From Acidobacteriota bacterium (lineage in GTDB: Bacteria > Acidobacteriota > UBA6911 > RPQK01 > JAJDTT01), in the NCBI GenBank assembly GCA_028874215.1, contig JAPPLF010000027.1:1-64000 (forward strand): a DNA stretch of 64,000 nucleotides, written 5' to 3'. Position 1 is the stretch's first letter. Every line of letters begins with the position of its first letter. Positions 1 through 7,058 of this stretch are shown in pieces. Made by a program: the position numbers and the translations under genes. Below the pieces are notes generated by a model. The model did not search any database. It had not been told where the DNA came from and saw only the letters and a list, made by a program, of their open reading frames with translations.

Positions 1-120
1 ACTCAATAGGCGTGACATTGGTCAACGCACGTCAACTAGTCTTTATAAGTCCCTATTGTATCCGCCCGGTGTCCCCAGGTGCAGTGTGACGGCCCCCGAA
101 ATCACCGTGGAGCACGGACC

Positions 121-1620
121 TTGACCGGCGTCGGGCCGCCCCACCCCCATGTCCTGACACTGGATGCGGGAACGTCTTCCTTGCGGGCCCAGGTGTGGGG
201 AGTGGATGGGCGTCCCTTTCGGGGGATCGGGGCCCGGGCCCACTATCGCCTTTGGACCGACCCGGAGGGAGGAGCCTGGCTGGAGCCGGAGGAGGTCCTT
301 GCGGCCGTATCCGATGCGCTCGACGAGACGGTGGCCCGAGCCGAGTCCATCGGCGCCCGGATCGCCGCCGTCGCTTCAGACACGCTCTCTCCCACGCTCC
401 TGGGAGTGGATGAGCAGGCCCAGCCGTTGACGCCCATCTACACCTATGCCGACACCCGCAGCCGGCAGGCTGCCGTGGAACTCAGGAAAAGGCTGGATTC
501 TGCGGAGATCCACGAGCGGACGGGGTGTCCCATCCACAGCAGCTACCTGCCCTCCCGCCTCCTCTGGCTGGAGGGGAGCCGGCCCCGGCTCTTCTCCCGG
601 GTCGCCCGCTGGATGACTCTGGGCGAGTTCGTTTATTCGCGATTCTTTGGGACCGGCGGCGTGAGCTATTCGGCCGCCTCGTGGAGCGGGCTGCTGAACC
701 GCCACCGCTTGGACTGGGACGAGTCCTGGATCTCCCTTCTCCCGATCCGGCGGACTCAGCTTTCGACGCTTCGCGATTGCACGAAACCCTTCACGGGATT
801 GCATGATCCCTGGGCTCGGCGTTGGCCGGCCCTGGATCGAATACCCTGGTTCCCTGCGGTGGGAGACGGGGCCGCCGCCAACGTGGGCAGCGGCTGCGTG
901 CGTTCGGACCGGGTTGCCCTGACCATCGGTTCCACCGGAGCCATCCGCGCGGTCCTGGACCGTCCTGCTTCCCCCCTTCCGGCGGGTCTCTGGAGCTATT
1001 TCGTCGATGCCGGCCGGCCCCTCATGGGAGGAGCCACCACCGAGGGGGGGAGCGTCTTCTCGTGGTTGACGAGCCGGCTGCAGGCCGATGTCGAACCCGA
1101 GCGGTTGGAGGCCGAGCTGCAGGCCATGGAGCCGGCTGCCCACGGCCTGGTTTTCCTGCCGTTTTTGGCGGGAGAACGGAGTCCCGGGTGGCGCGACGAA
1201 GCCCGCGGAAGCCTGGTGGGGCTGACGCTTTCGACACGGCCTGCGGAAATCGTCCGGGCGGCTCTGGAATCGATGGCCTACCGGCTTTGCCTGATCTACC
1301 GGCTCATGGAGCCCCACTTGTCCCGGCAGCACGAGATCATCGGCGGCGGCGCCGGGCTGCTCTCTTCTCCCGCCTGGCTGCAGATCCTGGCGGACGTCCT
1401 GGGCCGCCGGGTCATCGCCTGCGCCGAGCCCGAAGTGACGGGCCGGGGAACGGCGCTACTGGCGCTCGAGTCCCTGGGTCTGGTCTCGGACCTGGCGGCG
1501 GTCTCGCCGGCCATGGGAAAGAGTTACGACCCCGATCCCGCCCGCCGCCGCCGGCATCTCGAGGCCATGGAGCGGCACCTGGAGCTTTACCGGCGCATGG
1601 ACGGCTTCGCGCTAGAATAG
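121..1620 (+). CDS. FGGY-family carbohydrate kinase (gluconokinase/xylulokinase type)
   Basis: Predicted cytoplasmic kinase that phosphorylates a free sugar or sugar acid with ATP. The N-terminus has the phosphate-1 loop LTLDAGTSSLRAQVWG, the middle has GSTGAIRAV, and the C-terminal FGGY domain has GGGAGLLSSPAWLQ followed by VTGRGTALLALES. Length (499 aa) is normal for FGGY kinases. TTG at 121 is chosen because GGAG lies 8 nt upstream and it leaves only a short lead before the ATP-binding loop; GTG at 79 is in frame but would add an unusual extension. gnd follows 33 bp downstream, so gluconate is the most likely substrate, its product being the Gnd substrate. Substrate assignment is inferred from context only. 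Confidence 0.85.
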   Translation: MTGVGPPHPHVLTLDAGTSSLRAQVWGVDGRPFRGIGARAHYRLWTDPEGGAWLEPEEVLAAVSDALDETVARAESIGARIAAVASDTLSPTLLGVDEQAQPLTPIYTYADTRSRQAAVELRKRLDSAEIHERTGCPIHSSYLPSRLLWLEGSRPRLFSRVARWMTLGEFVYSRFFGTGGVSYSAASWSGLLNRHRLDWDESWISLLPIRRTQLSTLRDCTKPFTGLHDPWARRWPALDRIPWFPAVGDGAAANVGSGCVRSDRVALTIGSTGAIRAVLDRPASPLPAGLWSYFVDAGRPLMGGATTEGGSVFSWLTSRLQADVEPERLEAELQAMEPAAHGLVFLPFLAGERSPGWRDEARGSLVGLTLSTRPAEIVRAALESMAYRLCLIYRLMEPHLSRQHEIIGGGAGLLSSPAWLQILADVLGRRVIACAEPEVTGRGTALLALESLGLVSDLAAVSPAMGKSYDPDPARRRRHLEAMERHLELYRRMDGFALE

Positions 1621-1653
1621 GGAACTCGTCGCACAGGACAGGAGAATTCGAAT

Positions 1654-3078
1654 ATGGAAGCCAAGGCGGATATCGGACTCATCGGGTTGGCGGTCATGGG
1701 CCAGAACCTGGTCCTGAACATGAACGATCACGGCTATACGGTGGCCGTCTTCAACCGGACGGTCTCCAAAGTGGACGACTTCCTCTCGGGGGAGGCCCGG
1801 GGAACGAGGGTCCTGGGCGCCCATTCCCTGGACGAACTCGTCCGTATGCTCAAACGGCCGAGGCGGGTCATGCTGATGGTCAAGGCCGGCTGGCCGGTGG
1901 ACGAATTCATCCGGCAGCTCCTGGACCACCTGGAGCCGGGTGACATCATCATCGACGGAGGGAACTCCAACTACGAGGACACCCGGCGGCGGGTTTCCCT
2001 GGTGGAGTCGAAGGGCCTTCTCTATATCGGAACCGGCGTTTCCGGAGGCGAGGAGGGAGCGCGGCGGGGACCCTCCATCATGCCCGGCGGGTCCGCCGAG
2101 GCCTGGCCTCAGGTCCGGCCCCTTTTCCAGGCCGTGTCGGCCAAGGTGGACGGGGGAGAACCCTGCTGCGACTGGGTCGGTGAGGACGGCGCCGGCCACT
2201 TCGTCAAGATGGTCCACAACGGCATCGAATACGGAGACATGCAGCTCATCTGCGAGGCCTATCATCTGATGAAGGCGGGACTGGGAATGCCCGCGGATGA
2301 AATCAGCCGCGTCTTCGCCCGCTGGAACCGGGGGCGGCTGGATTCCTACCTGATCCGGATCACCCGGGACATCCTGGCCGTCAAGGACGGCGACGGAGGG
2401 CCCCTGGTGGAAAAGGTCCTGGATACCGCCGGTCAGAAGGGAACCGGGCGGTGGACCGTGATCTCGGCGTTGAACCTGGGAGTTCCCCTCACTCTCATCG
2501 GCGAGGCTGTCCTGGCGCGGGCCCTGTCGGCCATCAAGGAGGACCGGGTCGAAGCCTCCCGGTTGTTGACCGGACCCAGCCCGGACGGCGCCGCGCCTCG
2601 AGCGGATCTGGTCGATGACCTGGAGCAGGCCCTCTATGCGTCCAAGATCGTCTCCTACGCACAGGGTTACCAGTTGATGCGGTCGGCGGCGGCCGAATAC
2701 GGTTGGAATCTGGATTTCGGGGGCATCGCCCTGATGTGGCGGGGCGGTTGCATCATTCGGTCCGTGTTCCTGGGCAAGATCAAGGAGGCCTTCGACCGGG
2801 AGCCGGATCTGAAGAACCTGCTCCTGGATCCCTATTTCAAGGAGCAGGTGGAGGGTGCCCAGGAGTCTTGGCGCCGGGTCGTCTCCCGGGCGGTCGGCTG
2901 GGGCGTCCCGGTTCCGGCGACCTCAAGCGCCCTGGCCTTCTACGACGGCTACCGGCAGGACTGGCTTCCCGCCAACCTCCTGCAGTCCCAGCGGGACTAC
3001 TTCGGCGCCCACACCTACGAGCGAGTGGACCGGCCCCGCGGCGAGTTCTTCCACACCCGCTGGACGGAATCGGGGTAA
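1654..3078 (+). CDS. gnd: 6-phosphogluconate dehydrogenase, decarboxylating
   Basis: Converts 6-phosphogluconate to ribulose 5-phosphate and CO2 with NADP+ in the oxidative pentose phosphate pathway. The N-terminal Rossmann fold starts GLAVMGQNLVLNMNDHGY and includes IIDGGNSNYEDTRRR and GVSGGEEGARRGPS. The all-helical domain carries the family signature LDTAGQKGTGRWT, and the C-terminal tail ([20 protein letters not shown]) is the family's substrate-binding end. At 474 aa it is full length. An AGGAG motif lies upstream of the ATG. It probably forms an operon with the FGGY kinase. The last 200 bp and about 70 bp beyond the stop are repeated 632 bp downstream. Confidence 0.97.
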   Translation: MEAKADIGLIGLAVMGQNLVLNMNDHGYTVAVFNRTVSKVDDFLSGEARGTRVLGAHSLDELVRMLKRPRRVMLMVKAGWPVDEFIRQLLDHLEPGDIIIDGGNSNYEDTRRRVSLVESKGLLYIGTGVSGGEEGARRGPSIMPGGSAEAWPQVRPLFQAVSAKVDGGEPCCDWVGEDGAGHFVKMVHNGIEYGDMQLICEAYHLMKAGLGMPADEISRVFARWNRGRLDSYLIRITRDILAVKDGDGGPLVEKVLDTAGQKGTGRWTVISALNLGVPLTLIGEAVLARALSAIKEDRVEASRLLTGPSPDGAAPRADLVDDLEQALYASKIVSYAQGYQLMRSAAAEYGWNLDFGGIALMWRGGCIIRSVFLGKIKEAFDREPDLKNLLLDPYFKEQVEGAQESWRRVVSRAVGWGVPVPATSSALAFYDGYRQDWLPANLLQSQRDYFGAHTYERVDRPRGEFFHTRWTESG

Positions 3079-3150
3079 CTGAATTCCCATCAACTTACTG
3101 AGCGTTCGGACGTTGCGTCAGGAGAGAGAGTAACTGTCCCCGTTCTCGGT
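2879..3150 (+). repeat. gnd 3'-end direct repeat, copy 1
   Basis: This 272-bp segment covers the last 200 bp of gnd and 72 bp past its stop. It aligns without gaps to 3511-3782 at a constant offset of 632. I count about 26 mismatches: 9 in the coding part and about 17 in the noncoding tail. The copy ends at a TGTCCCC motif (3135-3141). Confidence 0.93.
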
Positions 3151-3238
3151 CCCCGTTCTTGTGTATCTATCGACGAAGCATGGGAATAAGATTGTTGAGT
3201 TCCCAAGTTTGGACATCTAGCCCAATGAGGAGACTGTC

Positions 3239-3421
3239 GTGAGTAAGCCTTCTGTCTTGTTTACCATTAATGGCATGAAGAAAGGGGGACGCAACAGCCC
3301 GCGTCCAACTTCTACTCGTCCGGCACCGCCGGCGGCCCAGCCACCAGCGCCCCAGACTCAGGCACCAGCGCCGACAACTCGGGATCCGAATACTAGCGGC
3401 CCCCGTTCGACTTCTCGGTGA
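3239..3421 (+). CDS. small proline/threonine-rich protein, unknown
   Basis: A 60-aa ORF with GTG start, GAGGAG about 6 nt upstream, and a Pro/Thr/Ala/Gln-rich C-terminal half (residues 22-60). It lies in the segment between the two copies of the gnd 3' end. The N-terminus ([17 protein letters not shown]) is not recognisable. The good ribosome-binding site argues for translation; short length and low-complexity sequence argue against. I cannot assign a function. Confidence 0.4.
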   Translation: MSKPSVLFTINGMKKGGRNSPRPTSTRPAPPAAQPPAPQTQAPAPTTRDPNTSGPRSTSR

Positions 3422-3462
3422 GGTGCACAGGTTGGGTTGCGCATGGGCTTCCGTGCCCCAAA

Positions 3463-3497
3463 GGGGAATTTTTCACATTGAGCACGTGACTGTCCCC
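3463..3497. repeat. REP-like inverted element ending in TGTCCCC
   Basis: A short element bounded by GGGGA (3463-3467) and TCCCC (3493-3497) with CACGTG inside. It carries the same TGTCCCC word found at 3135 and 3767, i.e. at the ends of both gnd repeat copies. It resembles small palindromic intergenic repeats mobilised by REP-associated tyrosine transposases; no such transposase is present here. Confidence 0.4.
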
Positions 3498-3510
3498 TTT
3501 TCGAGTGGCG

Positions 3511-3710
3511 TCGTCTCCCGGGTGGTCGGCTGGGGCGTCCCGGTTCCGGCGATCTCAAGCGCCCTGGCCTTCTACGACGGCTACCGGCAGGACTGGCTCC
3601 CCGCCAACCTCCTGCAGTCCCAGCGGGTCTACTTCGGCGCCCACACCTACGAGCGAGTGGACCGGCCCCGCGGCGAGTTTTTCCACACGCGCTGGTTGGA
3701 ATCGGGTTAG
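3511..3710 (+). pseudogene. duplicated C-terminal fragment of gnd
   Basis: Encodes the last 66 residues of Gnd in an open frame with its own TAG stop, but lacks the NADP-binding domain and most of the catalytic domain. It differs from the resident gnd end by four residues (A to V, T to I, D to V, T to L), the remaining coding differences being synonymous. No start codon or ribosome-binding site serves it specifically, so it is treated as a remnant. It is either the ancestral 3' end displaced by an insertion or a tandem copy. Confidence 0.85.
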
Positions 3711-3782
3711 CGGGGTTCCCACCAACCCGTTGAGCGTTCGGGCGCTACCTCAGGAAAAAAAGGAACTGTCCCCGTTCTCGGT
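3511..3782 (+). repeat. gnd 3'-end direct repeat, copy 2
   Basis: Second copy of the 272-bp repeat at 2879-3150. It includes the noncoding tail after the stop and ends just after TGTCCCC (3767-3773); another TGTCCCC (3491-3497) sits 14 bp before its start. From here to the operator at 3873 I see no gene. Confidence 0.93.
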
Positions 3783-3872
3783 CGGAAAGTTCAGAAAACC
3801 CCCACAAGGGAAAGCGCTCTCGAAAGAATCCCTGACTCGAATCGGGACCGTTTCATATAGGAAAAATTCTAA

Positions 3873-3910
3873 ATACCCATTTCAGGTATAATCATCCCCG
3901 AAATGGGTAT
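3873..3910 (+). promoter_or_regulatory. palindromic operator enclosing a -10 box and the start codon
   Basis: Perfect 11-bp inverted repeat: ATACCCATTTC (3873-3883) and GAAATGGGTAT (3900-3910), separated by 16 bp that contain TATAAT (3887-3892). The right arm includes the ATG at 3903. A transcript from this -10 would start about at the right arm, giving a nearly leaderless mRNA. No good -35 hexamer is seen, so activity may depend on a bound regulator. The arrangement is typical of an autoregulated module. Confidence 0.7.
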
Positions 3911-4553
3911 CGGAAATTCTTTCGTCTCAACAGAGTCCCCCGTATCGAATCAGTACGACTCGTCTTTAATCAGTTCCGCCCTGGGGGATGCGCTGTTCAC
4001 TACGACTCAACAACGCGTCTTGGCTCTATTGTTCGGTCAACCGGATCGCAGTTTCTTCGTGACCGAAATCATCGGCCTGGCGGACCTGGGCCGAGGCACA
4101 GTTCAACGTGAACTGTGCCGCCTGGCCGAGTGCGGACTGACGACAGTATTCTGGGTGGGCAGCCAGAAGCACTACCAGGCCAATCGCGACTCGCCTCTGT
4201 TCCGCGAACTCTGCAGCATCATCCGAAAGACCGTGGGTCTCAAAGACCCTGTTCTCGCTGCGCTGCAAGCCGTCTCCAAACAAATCACTCTCGCACTGAT
4301 CTATGGATCGATCGCAAAACGGCAGGAGACGGCGGCCAGCGATATCGATCTCCTTGTGGTTTCCGATACTCTGACGCTGGAAGCGGTCTGTACTGCTCTC
4401 GCTCCAGCCGAAAAGCAATTGGATCGACGCGTGAACCCGATGCTGTACACGTCGAGCGAGTTCCGACGCCGCCGTGCCTCCGGGACAGGGTTTTTGACGA
4501 GGATCCTCCAGGATTCACACCTGGTTCTCATGGGCTCAATCGATGGCGCATGA
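3903..4553 (+). CDS. winged-helix plus nucleotidyltransferase (MNT-type) protein
   Basis: A 216-aa protein with an N-terminal ArsR-like winged helix (about residues 32-95: TTTQQRVLALLFGQ, then DLGRGTVQRELCRLAECGL) and a C-terminal minimal nucleotidyltransferase domain. The catalytic motif is intact: Gly135-Ser136, then Asp147 and Asp149 in SDIDLLV. Proteins of this type are usually encoded with a HEPN-like partner in toxin-antitoxin-like pairs, where the transferase may modify the partner. The following frame overlaps by 11 bp and is the start of such a partner. The winged helix could bind the operator at 3873-3910. The start codon lies inside that operator; a later start would remove only a non-conserved lead. 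Confidence 0.8.
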   Translation: MGIGNSFVSTESPVSNQYDSSLISSALGDALFTTTQQRVLALLFGQPDRSFFVTEIIGLADLGRGTVQRELCRLAECGLTTVFWVGSQKHYQANRDSPLFRELCSIIRKTVGLKDPVLAALQAVSKQITLALIYGSIAKRQETAASDIDLLVVSDTLTLEAVCTALAPAEKQLDRRVNPMLYTSSEFRRRRASGTGFLTRILQDSHLVLMGSIDGA

Positions 4554-4707
4554 ACAGCGCGAAAATCTCGTCGGGATCGGCCGCCTCAAGGCGGAAGCGC
4601 CGGCGGAAATCACTGGGTTTGTCCGGTCTGAATTTGCGCCACTGAAGGACGCGAAACTCGATCATCTGAGCATCGAGTCCCGGTTCCATGCGAAGGGATC
4701 CGGTTGA
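4543..4707 (+). pseudogene. truncated HEPN-like partner of the nucleotidyltransferase
   Basis: ATG at 4543 opens a 54-codon frame (MAHEQRENLVGIGRLKAEAP at its start) overlapping the upstream gene by 11 bp. From memory it matches the N-terminus of a common partner protein of HTH-nucleotidyltransferases, which continues after SIESRF with a helical HEPN-like domain. Here the frame reads SIESRFHAKGSG and stops, so everything after about residue 48 is missing. The break is near 4687 and appears to be a deletion or insertion junction. If so, the pair is non-functional. The family assignment was not checked by a search. Confidence 0.6.
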
Positions 4708-4931
4708 TGAAGAGAAAAGAACAGAAGTACGAAGCCCAACTGAAGAGGTTACGGGAAGCGGCCGAGATCGGCATCGTCAACATCAACTCCGGATCCTTCC
4801 AGATCTTCGACGCGCCGGAACAGCTACGCCGCCACTTGGGTGAATTGGCCCGCGATGTGATGGGTGGCTACAGTAGCGGCCTCAGACCAGATCCTGGAAG
4901 GCTCGAAACAGGGTCCGGTAGTATCGCATGA
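4707..4931 (+). CDS. orphan ParD/CcdA-like antitoxin (possibly truncated)
   Basis: ATG at 4707 overlaps the stop of the truncated HEPN frame by 1 bp, so it may be translationally coupled. The first about 50 residues (YEAQLKRLREAAEIGI, then GSFQIFDAPEQLRRHL) have the shape of type II antitoxins of the ParD group: Lys/Arg-rich helix, short acidic turn, second amphipathic helix. The tail after RDVM runs into the convergent TIM-barrel gene, overlapping it by 50 bp, and looks like unselected read-through. No toxin gene follows. Small size and the lack of a search keep confidence modest. Confidence 0.5.
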   Translation: MKRKEQKYEAQLKRLREAAEIGIVNINSGSFQIFDAPEQLRRHLGELARDVMGGYSSGLRPDPGRLETGSGSIA

Positions 4932-5760
4932 CGCGGATCGGGTCGGTGCTCTCGGGGATCTCGGCCATGCAGTAGCCCGGGTATTCCATCTCCCGGAGCA
5001 GGCGGAACAGGAGCCGCCAGGGGTACTCCTCGACGTAGAGGTCCCGCATGTGGACCAGGGAGATCCGGTCCTTGATCAGGTTGAAATTGGTTTCCACGCC
5101 CCCGTCCAGAAGATCCGTCTTGTTGGAGTTCCAGCAGATCCGGACGTTGTCGTGATCGGCGTAGTCCAGCATCTTGCGGATGCGGGGGATGCGGCCGGTT
5201 TCCCGTCCGTGAACCTCCATCCGGATCTGAACGTCCCAGCCGTTGCCGTAGGCTCCGCATTCCCTCAGGGCCAGTCCGATCTGTTCCAGGGTCTTCTCCT
5301 CGGGGACCCCCTCGGGGAGTCCGTTGGGACGCACCTTGACGCCGGGGGCGCCCACGTCGTGGGCCAGCCGCACGAAGGCTTTGGTCTCTTCGATGTTGCG
5401 GCGCAGGATTTCCGGATCGGGCGAGTGGTACTCGCAGGCGCTGCCCAGGCCGACCAGGCGGACGGGGGAATCCTGAAATCGCATCATGACTTCCCGGCGT
5501 TGCTCGGGAGAGATGTCGATCTCGACGCCGTGGGCGTGGGTGCTGCGCAGTTCGACCCCCTCGAAGCCGGTTTCGGCGCAGTTGCGGATGATCGTGTCCA
5601 GGTCCCAATTCCGGCCCAGGTTGTACGTCACCGTCCCCAGGCGCAGGGAAAGTTTCCGGGGGAGCTGCCGGGTTGCAGCCAGCGATTCGGACGCTTCTCC
5701 GGACAGGAATCCCGCCGACACCGATGCCGTGGCCGCACCAAGAAATCGTCTTCTCTTCAT
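4882..5760 (-). CDS. Tat-exported sugar isomerase/epimerase-like TIM-barrel protein
   Basis: A 292-aa protein starting MKRRRFLGAATASVSAGFLS, a twin-arginine-type signal, then a xylose-isomerase-like (AP endonuclease 2 family) TIM barrel. Visible features are ETGFEGVELRSTHAHG near the start, RMEVHGRE in the middle, and ICWNSNKTD and GYCMAEIPES near the end, which supply acidic and His side chains like the metal site of this fold. The ATG at 5760 has GGGAG 7 nt upstream. It is the last gene of the leftward run that begins with tolC, 38 bp after the NosL-like gene. The substrate is unknown, and a link to metal efflux is positional only. Confidence 0.82.
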   Translation of the reverse strand: MKRRRFLGAATASVSAGFLSGEASESLAATRQLPRKLSLRLGTVTYNLGRNWDLDTIIRNCAETGFEGVELRSTHAHGVEIDISPEQRREVMMRFQDSPVRLVGLGSACEYHSPDPEILRRNIEETKAFVRLAHDVGAPGVKVRPNGLPEGVPEEKTLEQIGLALRECGAYGNGWDVQIRMEVHGRETGRIPRIRKMLDYADHDNVRICWNSNKTDLLDGGVETNFNLIKDRISLVHMRDLYVEEYPWRLLFRLLREMEYPGYCMAEIPESTDPIRVMRYYRTLFRAFQDLV

Positions 5761-5798
5761 GGTTTTCTCCCTGACCAAGCTGCCAAGCGGATCCGGCG

Positions 5799-6338
5799 TT
5801 ACCGATGCCCCGCCGAGAACAGCTCCTGGTAGCTCTTGATGACGCCGCCGCGGTCCTGCTGGAAATCCAGGGCGCTTCGCCGGTCTTTGAAGGCGACCAG
5901 GCCGGGCAGGCAGCGGTCCCAGGCCAGGGTGTACTGACTGCCGGATCCATCCTCCCGGGGGCGTTCCATGGAGCAGCAATGTTGGACCGAACTGTCTTCG
6001 ACGTAGACGGCCTGCTCGGCGGGGAGGATTTCTCCTGTGGAGGTGTCTCCGATCCACGCCTCTTTCACCCGGTGTCCGTTCAGCTCCTGGTAGTGGAGCC
6101 CGCACCGGGGGCAGCAGACGTCCAGGTTCCCTCCTCCGGCCAGTACGATTCGGTAGGTTGAATCTCCATGCAACGGTCTCTGGCAAACGGCGCAGGTTCC
6201 CGACTCCAGGGTGTACAGGAAATAGGTGCTGCCGGCCAGCAGCAGAAATAACAGAATGAGCGCGGTTCCCCGGAGCACCTTGGAGTGTGTTCCGGCACGT
6301 TCGGCCGGAGCGGCGGGCGGTGGCCCATTTTCCTTCAT
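5799..6338 (-). CDS. membrane-anchored NosL-like Cys-rich protein
   Basis: A 179-aa protein with one transmembrane helix (about residues 22-42) and a soluble domain with Cys at about 49, 52, 75, 76, 79, 121, 122 and 143 (motifs CAVC, CCPRCG, HCC). The C-terminal part (LPGLVAFKDRRSALDF, then GGVIKSYQEL) resembles NosL-type copper proteins, where an imported-site check is followed by a conserved 'GG..LSFDEL'-like end. ATG 6338 has GGAGA 6 nt upstream. It lies in the efflux operon 39 bp after the duplicated-domain gene. A periplasmic copper-handling role is inferred from Cys content, NosL resemblance and context. Confidence 0.65.
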   Translation of the reverse strand: MKENGPPPAAPAERAGTHSKVLRGTALILLFLLLAGSTYFLYTLESGTCAVCQRPLHGDSTYRIVLAGGGNLDVCCPRCGLHYQELNGHRVKEAWIGDTSTGEILPAEQAVYVEDSSVQHCCSMERPREDGSGSQYTLAWDRCLPGLVAFKDRRSALDFQQDRGGVIKSYQELFSAGHR

Positions 6339-6377
6339 GAAACAGTCTCCATGGAGGCCCGTCTGTGCCGCCAAAGA

Positions 6378-7058
6378 CTATGGCAACTCACGGCGGAGTT
6401 TCTCATAGTATGCCTGATTCAGAGGCTCCTTGAGTTGAAAGCGGAAGACCCGCATCTTGTCGAAGTTGCGGCGGTTCTCCTCGTAGGTCCGGATCTCCAG
6501 CTCGTACCGTTGCGAGGACCAGACGTTGGCCACGTCGCGGTCCTTTTTCCACTTCCTCGAATCCGACGAGTCCTCGCTGTCGTAGACGATGTGATCCGGG
6601 CCGAAGTAGAGGGTTCCCTCGCAGCCTCCGAAAGTGTGCTTGTGCTTGGCCGGGACCTGGTACTCGGCGTCGATGGGATCGGTGACGCGGTCGGTCACCG
6701 GTTTCTTCAGCTTATTGGAGATGAGCGCCAATGCCTGGTCCGAAAACGTCCGATGGGAAGACAGCAACTCGAAGTCGAAGACCTTGTCCTGGCCCAGCCG
6801 TAGCTTCTGGTCTTCGTAGGTGAGCACGCTGAGGCGGGACGGGGACTTGCGGTCCACGCTCTGAATGTCCTGCCAGATCCACCTCCGGTTGTGGTCCATC
6901 TTTTTCGGCGACCGGTATTCGATCCCCTCCTGGTCGATGATCAATTCTCCCTCGCACTTGCCCCAGGGATCGTGGTCGTGCCGGACCCGCACCGTTTCTC
7001 CCCAGGCCCCCGCGGCGAAACAGAACAGTGTCAGGAGTGTGAAAAGACTTCGCTTCAT
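6378..7058 (-). CDS. secreted protein with two tandem HxH/CEG domains, unknown function
   Basis: A 226-aa protein with signal peptide MKRSLFTLLTLFCFAAGAWG, then two copies of an about 90-residue unit (about 27-115 and 139-220). Each begins with HxH (H27/H29 and H139/H141), then CEG followed by an acidic-free L (C35, C146), then an I-x-Y segment, a basic W (RRWIWQDI and RKWKKDRDVANV), a TYE segment and a VF-x-F strand. The shape suggests two PH-like or beta-rich domains with a potential His/Cys metal site. The start overlaps the cusA stop as ATGA, so the two are translationally coupled. I know of no named family for it. Confidence 0.8.
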   Translation of the reverse strand: MKRSLFTLLTLFCFAAGAWGETVRVRHDHDPWGKCEGELIIDQEGIEYRSPKKMDHNRRWIWQDIQSVDRKSPSRLSVLTYEDQKLRLGQDKVFDFELLSSHRTFSDQALALISNKLKKPVTDRVTDPIDAEYQVPAKHKHTFGGCEGTLYFGPDHIVYDSEDSSDSRKWKKDRDVANVWSSQRYELEIRTYEENRRNFDKMRVFRFQLKEPLNQAYYEKLRRELP

